Assembly: GCF_020497125.1 (NCBI RefSeq)
Contig: NW_025422869.1
Span: forward strand, 115,314-179,313
DNA: 64,000 nucleotides
Source: Mauremys mutica
Lineage: Eukaryota > Chordata > Testudines > Geoemydidae
Direction: 5' to 3'
This document shows positions 10,880-21,005 of this stretch, in pieces. The notes under the pieces are model-generated. The model worked only from the letters and a program-made list of their open reading frames with translations. It was not told the DNA's origin and ran no database searches. The stretch's first letter is position 1. Each line of letters begins with the position of its first letter. A program made the position numbers and the translations under genes.

Positions 10880-11491
10880 CTACATGTTGAGGAAGGAGAA
10901 TGCAGAAGGTTCCCTGCTGCCCTTGGAGTCCCCGTGAGCCTTGGCGCTGGCAGTCCCAGTGCAGGGCAGTGTCCGTGGAACACGAGAGGCACATCCCTCC
11001 CCACCAGAGTTGGCTACTGCTGTGCCTGGAAGGGCCACCAGCTCCATGCCCGCGAACAGGGAGAGGCTCTGAGGGGGTACAGCTGCCCCCTGGCTGCCAT
11101 TCAGCGTCTGTGCACGCTCGGAATCCATCTGGGCAGCATCCAGCTGGGCCTCAGGCCCTGTTAGTCTGCACTCCACCTCCTGCTGGCGCCGACAGCCTGG
11201 TGCAACATCCCCAAACTGCTCGCAGGTCTCCGCTTCTGTGCCCTGCTCTCCCGCAGGGGCAGGCGCGGCCACGGGATGTGCAGCGAATGCTAGGGCTTTA
11301 CGTGTCTCCCAGAGGGAAGGGGCTAAGCTCACGGGCTTGAGAACGGTATCTCCTGCCAGAGGCATGAGGTCCATCAGCAAGTCACGCGTGTGTTGGGGGG
11401 AGCCCCCGGCAGGAGCAGAGGGATCCGTGTCTGGCTGTGATCTCTTGGGAGACGGGCAGCTCCTGCACAAAGCCTCAAACTGCCTCAGGAG
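10880..11491 (-). CDS. TEPSIN: TEPSIN exon 13, C-terminal tail and stop
   Basis: Acceptor CCGTGCCAG; 612 bp encode residues 406-608 and a TAG stop. The exon holds the disordered tail with both AP-4 binding motifs near its end. The motif [15 protein letters not shown] near the exon start also resembles human tepsin. Confidence 0.95.
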   Translation of the reverse strand, partial: LLRQFEALCRSCPSPKRSQPDTDPSAPAGGSPQHTRDLLMDLMPLAGDTVLKPVSLAPSLWETRKALAFAAHPVAAPAPAGEQGTEAETCEQFGDVAPGCRRQQEVECRLTGPEAQLDAAQMDSERAQTLNGSQGAAVPPQSLSLFAGMELVALPGTAVANSGGEGCASRVPRTLPCTGTASAKAHGDSKGSREPSAFSFLNM

Positions 11492-14400
11492 CTGGCACGG
11501 AAAGGGAGGAACAGAGCAAGGAGTCAGTGCAGCACAACGGGCCTGCCCCACCACTGACCCCTTCACAAGGGGGCAGCCTTCAGAGGCCGGCCCCTGCCAG
11601 CCTGCTCCCCAGGGGGGCTGGATGGGATTTGGGGAGCCCTTTTATGCTGCCCCCCCCCATTGCCGGGCACTAGCAAGGGGAGTGCCATGCACAGTAGATC
11701 AAGCTGGTATCCTGCCTGGCAGGATTTAATACCTGATGCTTTGCAGGGGGCTCACCACCCATAACGTACCTGACCTATTGTGCAATATTTCATTGGAGAG
11801 GAGGGAACATTCCTTCCTTCCTGACCTGTGCAGCCACCAGCTGATGCCCTGAAGCATGTTATCTCCTCTAGGAGCAAAGTTCAGCCCAGTACGGTGGCGG
11901 GGGGAATGACCCTGCACTCTCTGGTGCTCCCTGCTCCAGGGGAGGGAGGGAGGGAGGAAGTAGCTGGGTCTGGCCCGGCAGCACAGAGCCAGTCCTTCAG
12001 GCTGTGCTGGGCTGTGAGACACACAGGAGTCACCTTTGTTGCTTTGTTGGCCATGGGACCGGGGCTTCTTTGGCTGAGCTGCTGCAGGTGTGGCCGGGTA
12101 ATCGCAGAGATCTGCTCGTGGGCCAGCAGGTCGGAGCACAGCAGGGAGGATATGGCACACATAGACCTCTGGCAAGGACAGAAGAGAGCAGGGTCAGAAG
12201 ACAGGACCTACGCTGATACTGCAGCTGCAGGCAGCTCGTCCGAGCCCACAGCCCCAGCCCAGGGAGATGGGGCTCCCTGATTACCCAGCGGCACAGCAAG
12301 TTTCCCCAGCCCAGGCGGGACCAGCTCCAGGGCCCAGTCACTCCGAGGCCATCCATGGGGCAAGGGGTGCTGGAGCTTTCGCCGTGGGAGCCCTTCCCCA
12401 CTAGTGCAGGCAGACGAGGGCATGAACCAGCTCACAGCTACTGCTGACCCACCCCAGATCCCAGTACCACCCAGACGGGCTCGTCTCCTGAGCCACCTCC
12501 TCCCATGGGGCAGCCGGGGAGCCCCTCCACACTCCTGAGGCTTCTCGGGCTGCTCAGTGGGCCCCATCCAATCAGCCGTCTCCCCGTGCCCGCAGGAGCT
12601 GCAGTGGAGGCAGCGTCTCCTCCGTGCACCCACCATGCAGACGAGCTGGCTGGGGTCTTGCAGCGTCCGGCTCAGCAGCTCCAGCACCACCTCGCAGTTC
12701 AGCAGCCCGCACCTGGGGAGAGTGGGCAGCGCGTGGTCACGGCAGCAAGCGGGATGCAGCTTCCCAGACTCGCGCAGGGATCCTCAGCCTCTCAGAGATG
12801 GCAGGGAGCAGCCCCATGACCCGCCCCCCAGGGACTTTCCTGCCCCACCACCTCAGGGGTCGCTGGCTGAGCCCTCCAGGGTGAATGGTGTGGGGCAGCA
12901 CCCTGGCTACACTCCTGGCTCCCCGCTCTGCTTTGCAGCCAGATCCAGAGGGAGGGCAGGCTCTGCTCATCAGCCAGCCCAGGAAGGGGCAGGGGACCCA
13001 GGGGACATTGTGCGACCAAGAGGGCTTTGGAGAACACCCGGCCCAGCCCCCCTGGCACCCCGGCAGGGGTGGGGAATGCAGCCTCCCCCCAGCCCAGGAG
13101 AGGACGCGACGGACTCTTACTCTTTGATGAAGTGCTGGGCCTCCTCCCGCGTCAGGAAGACCTTGGAGCCCCTGGTCAGCGCGCTCACCAGGCTCAGCTC
13201 CTGCAGGCAGTCGCCCTCCACCCTGCCAGTGGGGAGGAGACACCAGCTCATTGCCTCTGTCCTGCAAGGGAGGACGCGCTCCCAGCCCCGCTCCCCACTT
13301 CGGAGGGGCAGTGAGCAGGCTTCCCTGCCAGCTCACAGACTCCGCCCCCCAGCAGGGCACAGAGAGAGCGGGGTGCAGCTGGGCACAGGCCTGGGCGCTT
13401 GGCACTCCTGCGTTCCAACCCAACTGGGGCAAGTCACGGACCCTGGCCACCCCCCACCAGCCCCAGCACACAGGCAGCTGCAGCCCTCACAGCTCCGCCC
13501 ACCCATGGGGGGTGAAGGGACCCCACAGCGTGAAGCAGCTCAGGCTGGATGAACCCCCAGCATCTGCCTGACTGCTCCCACTTCAGTGCACGGAGCCGAG
13601 CGGCTGAAAAACTAGGGGGGAACTGGGGACCCAGCACCCAGAGGGGACATGAATTAACAGGGCCTGGCAAGAGAGGAGACCATGCGCATTAAGGGACTTG
13701 CGGGGATACTGGAGAAGGGGGAGCCCAATGGGTTTAACCCCGGCTGCACTCCTGCCACAAGCTCAAAGCCCTTCCTTCTCTCTCCACCCTGGCCCCGGCC
13801 ACAGCCCCAGCCCCCGCCCCAGCCCCAGCCCCTCTGGCTCACCTCTCAGTTCCGGTCCCCAGCTCCCTGCTGGCCCCAGAGGGGCTGTCGCTGCCTGATT
13901 TGCTGTAGGAGTCGGAGGTCCTGCTCAGCTCCCCGTTCTCCTGCGAGGAGTTCTGGGAGCTGTGCCCACTGTCCGTCTCTTCCCAGCCACCTCCTGCCTG
14001 CCCAGGTTGGTGACTCACTGTAGGAGAAGCAACAGCAAGAGAGAGTCACCCAGAGCCAGAGCTTCCTGCCTGCTTCAGGGACTGGCAGACAGCTCTGCCA
14101 CGACCCAGCCTCCACCTGCACCATACAGGAAACAGTGGGCGCTCCATAGGAACCAGGGTTCTTCTTCTATTCCAGGCCTGGACCATGGAGCTGTGTTACG
14201 TGCTGCTAAATGGCAGCTGTGTTTCTCCCCAGAGGTGGCTGCATTTCAGTGCAGTGTGTGGCGATTCCTAGGATTTGCCGAGCATCCGGTGAGCCTGGGG
14301 GTGAGGGGCAAAATGGCTAACGAACATTAGGCATTAGCACCACTGCTTGGAGGAGCATCATCCAGCAGCGAGAGCTGGGAACTGGGTGCCTGGACTCTGG

Positions 14401-17400
14401 GGTTCTGTTCCCAGCTCCATCACTGAAGCTAATGTGTCCATCTTTAGAGTAGGACCAACCTTCCCCTCCCGGCCGGGAGGTCAGGAGCCCTAATTCAGCA
14501 GGGGCGATGATGCGCCATAGCTGTCCGTGGGAGCTGCTTTCCATCGCTGCAGCTCCACGCACCTACCTCGCATGCTGTGGGCTGCAGCAGCAGGGGGCTT
14601 CTGAGGCACCACACAGCTTTTGCCAGGAGAAGGCGCCGTCACGGGCTGGTAGGCATCATCCTGGAGCTCCCTGGGGCAGGGAGGGGGGAACTCTGGGCTG
14701 GGCAGCACAGCGCTGGCGACCGCCTCGGCTGCTTTCTGTATGGTGGTGAGCAGGGCCTCGCCGGCGGAAGCTGGGCAAGCACAGGAGAGGCCAGGGCGTG
14801 AGTCTCTGTGCAGGGCTCAGCCCCCCTCTGCTCCGAGGGCAGCACTGCCACACACCCTCAGGGCACCCTGCCCGCAGGGGGGGAATTAGGCTGGATCCCG
14901 TTGCCCACCAGGGACTGTAGGGGCGTTGGGCTGGCGGACGGGTCTCTGCCAGCTTCAGGGAGGCCCGAGCTTCCAGTCCAGCCACCCTCCCCGCTCACTG
15001 GCAAGAAGTGGTCTCTGAATCCAGCCCGCCCCTGCCTGCCCTGAGCTCCTGAAACACACCCACAGCTACTTCCCTAGGGAGCTGCCTAGAACAGCCCCGC
15101 ACGGTTTGGAGCAATGCACGAACTGGGCACCTCAGCGGGGACGCCAAGCAGTGAATGGGCCAGGGAGACTGAAGTGCCCTTTCACCCCCAGCCTGGGCCC
15201 CTGGCTTGGGGCTCTGGCAGGGGCTGGGCCCAGGGACGCTCACGCTGCTGCTGGCTGGGCTTCGGGCCAATGGCACCTCAGCCCAGGCCTCTCAGCAGCA
15301 CATCAGCACTGCCAACCCGGAGCGTTCCAAAGCCACGAGCCAGGCCCCTGAAATCCCCAGCTGGGCTGGATAACGTGGAGCTTTATATTCGCATCAGAAA
15401 CGTGGGGTTCTTGCTCTTTGCCCCTGGTCTGTGAGTACGCGGGGGCATCGGGTCGGGGGCTCGAGAGCTTCTCTGCCATGACCAGGGCTAAAAACTGGTT
15501 TCCTGTTTTAAATGACTGCAGAGCCTCCTCTGACCCTGGGCCCCCAGGAGCCGAGGATGCAAGAAAAGCACCATCCATTGGGAGTAGGGTGACCAGACCG
15601 CAAGTGTGAAAAATCGAGATGGGGGTGGAGGGTAATAGGAGCCTATATAAGAAAACGCCCCAAATATCGGGACTGTCCCAATAAAATCGGGACGTCTGGT
15701 CCCCCTCGTTGGGAGCCTCGGGATAAACCCCCGAGATCTGGCGACGTGGCAGAGGGGGCGGTGCGGAGCCGGGCCCTGGGGACGGCACTTACGGGAGCCG
15801 CTTCTCTCGCTCGTGAAGCCAAAGCCTTGCAAGGAGCTGCAGGGGCCGGGCTTGCAGCCCATTCCTACGACCAGAGGCACAAAGCACATTTCAGAGAGAT
15901 CCAGGGTCCCCTCCCCATGCTGTGCCCCCTTTGCCCATGTCTGCCCTCAGGGCGCCCATCCCGCTGCCCGAGGGCTGGACACAGCCAACCCCAGCTCTGC
16001 AGGGGGCACCGAGCCAGGAAGCACCTGCAGCTAAACCAAACTCAGCCTGTGGACCAGACACAGCCCTAACCACTAGGTTAGCCGTGGGTGCTGCCCCCTG
16101 GTGGGGAAATGCTAGTAGTGCTGGGGAGCTGGCAAGCACAGCCCAGAGCCCTACCGGCAGCCGCAGGAACACAGCCTGGCTGGAGGTTGCAGGGCTCCTT
16201 GCTTCAGTGACCTTTAGGGGTCGGATTTTCCAAGGGGCCGAAGGGAGCCTGGTACCAACTCCCACTGACTCCCCATGACAGCTGGGCACCTAATGCCCCT
16301 TGCAGCCCCCACCCCATTTCCTGACCCTCTGTTTGACATGAGTCACTGCCCAGCCCCATGGCACCCACCCGACAGGAGCTGCAAGAGCCGTTGCTGTCCC
16401 TGTTCTGCCAGCACCTCCATAGCCTCCAATAAGGACGCATTTGTCCGGCCATGCGAGAGGCACTGCCTGAGTTCCCACCCCAGGCTCCCTCGGTGGGCAG
16501 GCTGCAGAGGCCACGCACCTAGCAACTGGGGCCATGGGGCTGCAGCGGCAGCTCCACCAGCTGGGAGGATGCGGCCAGTAGGGGCAGGGACCGTTCCCAG
16601 CTCCCTTAGCGAGTGGAATTTCCAGGAGGATCGGGCGTGAAAGCAACGCTGGGTCGTTACAGGGCGAGCCAGTGTAAGCAGTGAACTGCCCCTGGCCTGA
16701 ACGCCCCTTCCCAGGACTCCCCTCATTGACAAGCAGCACGGGGGGAGCTTGTCCTGCTACTGTCTGAGCTGCACCTGCCCTGGGGATAAGGCGCTGCCAC
16801 AGCCTCTTCCCCCCCCAGTACCCGTCTCCAGAGCTGCCAGCTCAGCACCTCCCAGCAGTGCCATGAGCAGGAGTGTTCACACCAGGGTGCTTGCGCTTAC
16901 CTATTGGGGGAAGTGGCCTGGAGGGCTGAGCAGAGGGTGGGGGCGACAAGGTATCCGAAAATAAAGCACTGGCCAAGTCCTGCAGGGAAAGAACGGACCG
17001 TCACAGCCGGGAGAGGGCACTGGGCCCCCGGCCAGCTCAGCAAATCCCTGACCTGTGCTTGGAGCAGGGGCAGGAGGGTGCCCTGAACCCCCCTAGCCCA
17101 CGCAGAGTCCTCTCCCCAGGGTCAGTCCCCTGGGCAGGGCAGGGTGTCACTCACCTGTGCTGCTGCTCGGACCTTCTGGTACAAGCTGTTGCCGTGCAGG
17201 GGATCTGGCGGCCCTGCGAACACTAGAAGGCAGAGGGTGAGGAAGGGCCGGGTTAGTGCAGCTGCGTAAGGTCTAATGGGCACAGCTAGAGGGGTGTGCC
17301 AGGCAGTCATCACATCGCCTGGCAGTACCATCCCCCCTCCTGCAGCTCCCCACCTGAGCCCCCCAACGGCTGCAGAAAGCTCACAGCCGGCGGCAGGGAA

Positions 17401-20400
17401 ATCAAGAGCACCAGCGGGATTTGGGGCTGGGGGGCTTTCCCCAGTTAGCGCGAGGCTGGAACAGCGCTGCCCTCAGCTGGTCTCTCTCCTGGTAACAGCG
17501 CCGACCCCAGCCCAGCCCCAGGGCCGCCCAGGTGCCCTGTTACCTGCTGCTTCCTGGATGAAGGTGGAATTCCTTTTCAGCTGCTGAAGGAACTGCGAAG
17601 ACCCGTGTGTGCACATGTACAGCAGAATCTTCAGCACCTGGAGACACAGGAGAGGCTGAGCAGAGTCTGGGACACCAGAATCGGACACCTAGGGACTCAC
17701 TCGTATGCCTGCACTTCACCAGACCAGAACTGTTCGGGGATCGATGGAAAGCACCAGATCCAGACTCTGCCAGGGCGGGGACCCACTGCAGAGACTTCGC
17801 TAGGAATGCCTTGATGCCAGCCCCTCCCCATTCACACCATGGGGGTGGTGGCACCTGCCCCAGCCTCAGCATCCCCTTTTCCTGGGAACATTCAGGTCCC
17901 AGGCCATTGCGGAGAAACTAAATGAATTCTTTGCATCGGTCTTCAAGGCTGAGGATGTGAGGGAGATTCCCAAACCTGACAGATGAAATTCAATGTTGAT
18001 AAATGCAAAGTAATGCACATTGGGAAACATCATCCCAACTCTACATATAAAATGATGGGGTGTAAATTAGCTGTTACCACTCAAAAATATCTTGGAATCA
18101 TTGTGGACAGTTCTCTGAAAACATCCACTCAATGTGCAGTGACAGTCAAAACAGTGAACAGACTGTTGGGAATCATTAAGAACGGGATAGATAAGAAGAC
18201 AGAAAATATCATATTGCCTCTGTATAAATCCATGGGACGCCCACACCTTGAATACTGCAGGCAGATGTGGTCGCCCCATCTCAAAAAAGATCTATTGGAA
18301 CTGGAAAAGGTTCAGAAAAGGGCAAAAAAAATGGTTAAGGGTATGAAACAGATGCCATATGAGGAGAAATTAATAAGACTGGAACTTTTCAGCTTGGAAA
18401 AGAGACGATATGATACAGGTCTTTAAAATCATGACTGGTGTGGAGAAAGTGAATAAGGAGATTTTATTTACTCCTCATAACACACGAACTAGGGGTCACC
18501 AAATGAAATTAATAGGCAGCAGGTTTAAAACAAACTAAGGGAAGTATTTTTTCACACAATGCACAGTCAGTCTGTGGAACTCTTTGCCAGAGGATGTTGT
18601 GAAGGCCAAGACTATAACAAGTTTCACAAAAGAACTAGATAAGTTCCTGGAGGACAGGTCCATCAATGGCTAGGAATTGAGTGACAGGAGCTGGGAATGA
18701 GTGACAGGAGATGGCTCACTTGGGATTGCCTGTTCTGTTCATTCCCTCTGGGGCACCTGGCTAGCCACTGTCTGAAGACAGGACACTGGGCTAGATGGGT
18801 CTTTGGTCTGACCCAGTGGGGCCATTCCTATGTAGGTCCTGGCACCCCTGAGCTCTCGCCTCCCTCCCACCTGCACCCTAAGAACAGCGCCTGGTGCTGC
18901 ACTCCCCCTGGCAGCACTCAGCTGTTCAGTTACCTTCAGCTTGACGTGACAGGAGTTATTCTGCAGTCGGTTCAGGAGGTGCTCCAGGAGGCACTGGCTG
19001 CTCCCTGGGGAGTCGTGGGAGATCTCTGGGAGGGTGCAGTGTTAGAGAAGTGATGCTCACTCCAGTCTTACTACTAATGAGCAACCGATGTCAGGTTAAA
19101 GGCCGAAGACTCCAAGGGTCAAAGGATCCTGCCAGTCCCTGAGCCATTCCCACTCCTTGATCACTGCTAATGCAGCTTCATCACAGCTAAGCAAAGAGCA
19201 GCGGGTCTCCCCTCCCACCTCTGCCCCACTGAAGGCCTGCCCCCCTCACCTCACTGCATAGTCCCCCTCTACCCCCCAAAATACCAGGATCTTAAGCCTG
19301 CTGCACCTGGCTCCTCCAGCTGGGATTCACAACAGAACAGTCCCTCTACATTCTCTGCTCCTTGCACCCAAAGATCTCAGAGCACTCTGCACACATCTGT
19401 CCGTCTCTCAGTATCCCAGGAAGAGAGTCAGGCCTGATTTCTCTCCTGAGGAGAGCTGAGGCACAGGAAGGTGGAGTATCAGAGCAGGGAAGAGAACCCA
19501 GATCACCAAACTGCCCCCTCCACCCACTCTAACCACTAATCCACGCTCTCACCATGGAGTGTGATTCCAAAGCACTAGTGATCCCTGCTTTTAGTAACTA
19601 TTACCCTGGCAACGGAAATACCTGACCCTGGCCTTGAAACTTGCAACAGTCTCTTATCATGCCTCTCTCACACACAGCTCCAACGCCGGATTTCCAGCCT
19701 TACACTGGGAATAAAGGATACTTGCAATTTCCTCAAACAGGTACCCAGGGCATGGGACGTCGTCATCCGAGGTGCCTTTCATCAGAGTGGGCAGCTGAAA
19801 GAGACCAAGCCAACGCTGTCCAATCAGGGGTAGAGGGCCGGACCCATCCCAGGGAGCCACCAAGCCCCCTTTTGACATCTCACCCCAACTGTTAACGCTG
19901 TCCCCAGGCGCGTGAGATATCAGCTGGAACAGAACATCTGCTCCTGTCCCATCCCCGACACGCCCACAACTCCAATGCGCACTGTCCCTGTGCTGAATGC
20001 ACTGTCCCCACGATCCACAGAGACATAAGAGAACCTCCACACCCCTCACATCACAGTCCTGAGGACAAGCAACCCCCTCAGCTCTCTGTTGCCATCATTA
20101 GCTGCCTCCTAGGGAGGCTAGGCCGGCCGGTTTGGGAAGGACGTGGTACCCCGCACCCTAAGAGACGTGAAGCCCTAGAGAAACGTTGGTCAAAGCCTGG
20201 CTCCACGGGGACTCCTGGTCCCAGCCTCTGCCATTCAGATCCAGAGGGAGCATCACATGCTGGGCCTGGTCACCTCCAAGCTCTCACCCTGGGTGAAAGC
20301 AGCTGCCTTCTGCTCCACTAGCGGCTCGTTACTGTAGGTCCAGGCAAGTTGCCAGCACAATCTCTCGGATGGGCAAAGTCTGGACAGGTCCCCTCTTGTC

Positions 20401-21005
20401 CCAGCACCCCCAGGTGGGGTCACGGGGGCCCTGGATCATAGCCATTTCCCACACTCAGCGCCTGGCCGCACAGGGAAAGCCCAGGAGGACACTCAGCCCC
20501 TTAGTCCTCCCATATCGGGCGGGATCCTGAATTTGTCCGTGTGGAACATCGGCCGGGCCCAGGCGACACCAGGCCTGGGGAGCAGGCGTTTAACCGCCCC
20601 CGGCCTGGAGGCCAAAGGCCTGTAACGACCCAGGCTCCTCTCAGCGACCCCACACGTCCCCCCTCCGGGGCACCCTGGGACAGCCCGAGCCGGGGGCCGC
20701 CCAGCGCAGCCACTGGGGGGGGGCAGGGTCAGCGCCAGGCAACAGCAGGGGGAGTGACATCACTGCAGCTGGGGGTGCGGTGACGTCACAGACCCGCACT
20801 GAGGCAATGACGTCACCGAGGCGGAGGGGCGCGGTGACGTCGCCGCTCAGGAACCCCCCGCGCGATTCTTCCCCGGCCCAGCCCCGGCCCCGGCCCCGTC
20901 GTCCCCTCGGCGGGACGGACAGCGACAGCCCCCGGCCTAGCCCGGCCCGGCCCGGCCCCGTACCCGGCTCAGGAAGCCCAACCGGTCCCGCAGCGGCGCC
21001 GCCAT
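10880..21005 (-). CDS. TEPSIN: TEPSIN (AP-4 accessory protein), complete coding gene, 13 exons
   Basis: Tepsin is the accessory protein of the AP-4 coat at the trans-Golgi network. Thirteen exons, every junction GT-AG and phase-consistent, total 1827 bp including the stop, or 608 residues; human is about 525. Residues 1-130 form the ENTH domain ([51 protein letters not shown]). Residues 130-300 are a serine- and proline-rich linker. Residues 300-400 form the second, VHS/ENTH-like domain. The C-terminal tail carries both known AP-4 contacts: LFAGMEL at 550-556 fits the beta-4 motif LFxG(M/L)x(L/V), and SAFSFLN at 601-607 fits the epsilon motif S(A/V)F(S/A)FLN. The start [12 protein letters not shown] aligns with human and has A at -3 and G at +4. 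It is divergent with NDUFAF8, 526 bp apart. The extra length lies in the linker and the last exon. Confidence 0.96.
12034..12168 (-). CDS. TEPSIN: TEPSIN exon 12
   Basis: Acceptor TTGCCAG, donor AAAG|GTGACT. 135 bp, phase 0 at both ends, residues 361-405. Encodes the last helices of the second helical domain ([18 protein letters not shown]). Confidence 0.94.
12634..12712 (-). CDS. TEPSIN: TEPSIN exon 11
   Basis: Acceptor CTCTCCCCAG, donor GCATG|GTGGGT. 79 bp, residues 334-360 ([20 protein letters not shown]), helices of the second domain. Confidence 0.94.
13121..13222 (-). CDS. TEPSIN: TEPSIN exon 10
   Basis: Acceptor CACTGGCAG, donor AAAGA|GTAAGA. 102 bp, residues 300-334 ([20 protein letters not shown]), start of the VHS/ENTH-like domain. 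Confidence 0.94.
13223..13842. other. TEPSIN intron 9
   Basis: 620 bp, GC-rich, with a CCCCAGCC-type simple run near 13797-13835 just before exon 9 on the plus strand. No exon recognised. Confidence 0.7.
13843..14017 (-). CDS. TEPSIN: TEPSIN exon 9
   Basis: Acceptor CTCCTACAG, donor GAGAG|GTGAGC. 175 bp, residues 242-300. The start [10 protein letters not shown] matches human tepsin; the rest is serine-rich linker ([18 protein letters not shown]). Confidence 0.93.
14018..14566. repeat. TEPSIN intron 8 with MIR-like SINE remnant
   Basis: 549 bp. Around 14370-14460 the plus strand reads GGAACTGGGTGCCTGGACTC and GGTTCTGTTCCCAGCTCCAT, the core of a tRNA-derived MIR-type SINE. The rest is unremarkable. 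Confidence 0.5.
14567..14770 (-). CDS. TEPSIN: TEPSIN exon 8
   Basis: Acceptor CTTGCCCAG, donor GCGAG|GTAGGT. 204 bp, residues 174-242. Contains [20 protein letters not shown] and DAYQPVTAP, both conserved with human. Confidence 0.94.
14771..15792. other. TEPSIN intron 7
   Basis: About 1.0 kb. Holds the small transposed element at 15585-15708; otherwise no exon or repeat recognised. Confidence 0.7.
15585..15708. mobile_element. Short dispersed element with 7 bp target duplication
   Basis: The element has inverted ends (AGGGTGACCAGA at 15586, TCTGGTCCCCCT at 15695-15706) and the phrase GTGTGAAAAATCGAGATGGG. It is flanked by direct copies of TTGGGAG at 15578-15584 and 15709-15715. I recall this as an abundant turtle repeat. 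It sits 85 bp from TEPSIN exon 7. Confidence 0.72.
15793..15864 (-). CDS. TEPSIN: TEPSIN exon 7
   Basis: Acceptor GTCGTAG, donor CTCCC|GTAAGT. 72 bp, residues 150-174. [11 protein letters not shown] aligns with the human LQGFGYSKE segment. Confidence 0.93.
15865..16900. other. TEPSIN intron 6
   Basis: About 1.0 kb. A short MIR-like phrase (CCTAACCACTAGGTTAGCCG) lies near 16062-16085, and an old dispersed repeat around 16200-16310. No exon recognised. Confidence 0.6.
16901..16979 (-). CDS. TEPSIN: TEPSIN exon 6
   Basis: Acceptor TCCTGCAG, donor AATAG|GTAAGC. 79 bp, residues 124-150. Starts [13 protein letters not shown], aligned with human DLGSTLFSDTVLP; end of the ENTH domain. Confidence 0.94.
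17155..17222 (-). CDS. TEPSIN: TEPSIN exon 5
   Basis: Acceptor CCTTCTAG, donor CACAG|GTGAGT. 68 bp, residues 101-123 ([20 protein letters not shown]), almost identical to human. Confidence 0.96.
17223..17543. other. TEPSIN intron 4
   Basis: 321 bp with no recognised element. Confidence 0.7.
17544..17637 (-). CDS. TEPSIN: TEPSIN exon 4
   Basis: Acceptor TGTCTCCAG, donor GCAGCAG|GTAACA. 94 bp, residues 70-101 ([28 protein letters not shown]), an ENTH-domain core helix pair. Confidence 0.96.
17904..18832 (+). mobile_element. CR1 LINE, 3' part with internal deletion
   Basis: It lies in TEPSIN intron 3, opposite to the gene. The 5' piece translates as [20 protein letters not shown], the linker upstream of the CR1 reverse transcriptase. 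It jumps at about 17977 to [14 protein letters not shown], the distal reverse-transcriptase region, so most of the polymerase domain is missing. The frame breaks near 18415. The 3' end reads GATGGGTCTTTGGTCTGACC, the usual sauropsid CR1 tail. It ends about 100 bp from the TEPSIN exon 3 donor. Confidence 0.9.
18934..19025 (-). CDS. TEPSIN: TEPSIN exon 3
   Basis: Acceptor CCCTCCCAG, donor CTGAAG|GTAACT. 92 bp, residues 39-69 ([20 protein letters not shown]), nearly identical to human. Confidence 0.95.
19026..19721. repeat. TEPSIN intron 2 with MIR-like SINE remnant
   Basis: 696 bp. From about 19370 to 19560 the sequence has GAGGCACAGGAAGGTGGAGT and ending CTAACCACTAATCCACGCTC, the pattern of an old MIR-type SINE on the plus strand. 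Confidence 0.55.
19722..19794 (-). CDS. TEPSIN: TEPSIN exon 2
   Basis: Acceptor CTTTCAG, donor GCAA|GTATCC. 73 bp, residues 15-39 ([20 protein letters not shown]), the most conserved tepsin signature. Confidence 0.96.
19795..20963. other. TEPSIN intron 1
   Basis: About 1.2 kb. Its proximal part (20500-20963) belongs to the CpG island and holds the CRE-like array at 20755-20842. No exon recognised. Confidence 0.75.
20755..20842. promoter_or_regulatory. Four phased CRE-like sites
   Basis: TGACATCA at 20755, TGACGTCA at 20781 and 20808, and TGACGTCG at 20835 are spaced 26, 27 and 27 bp. Two are perfect palindromic CREs, the ATF/CREB consensus. They lie in TEPSIN intron 1, about 160-250 bp from the TEPSIN start codon. 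Confidence 0.7.
20964..21005 (-). CDS. TEPSIN: TEPSIN exon 1 with start codon
   Basis: ATG at 21005-21003 in context AATCATGG (A at -3, G at +4). 42 bp encode [14 protein letters not shown] and end in phase 0 at donor CCGG|GTACGG, aligning with the human tepsin N terminus. Confidence 0.93.

Noticed and set aside
12557..13552. 331-codon plus-strand open frame
   Set aside because: It lies antisense to TEPSIN exons 10 and 11 and their introns, has skewed GC-rich composition and no recognisable domain.
17983..18426. 147-codon open frame as a host gene
   Set aside because: It is the distal CR1 reverse-transcriptase frame, broken at both ends.
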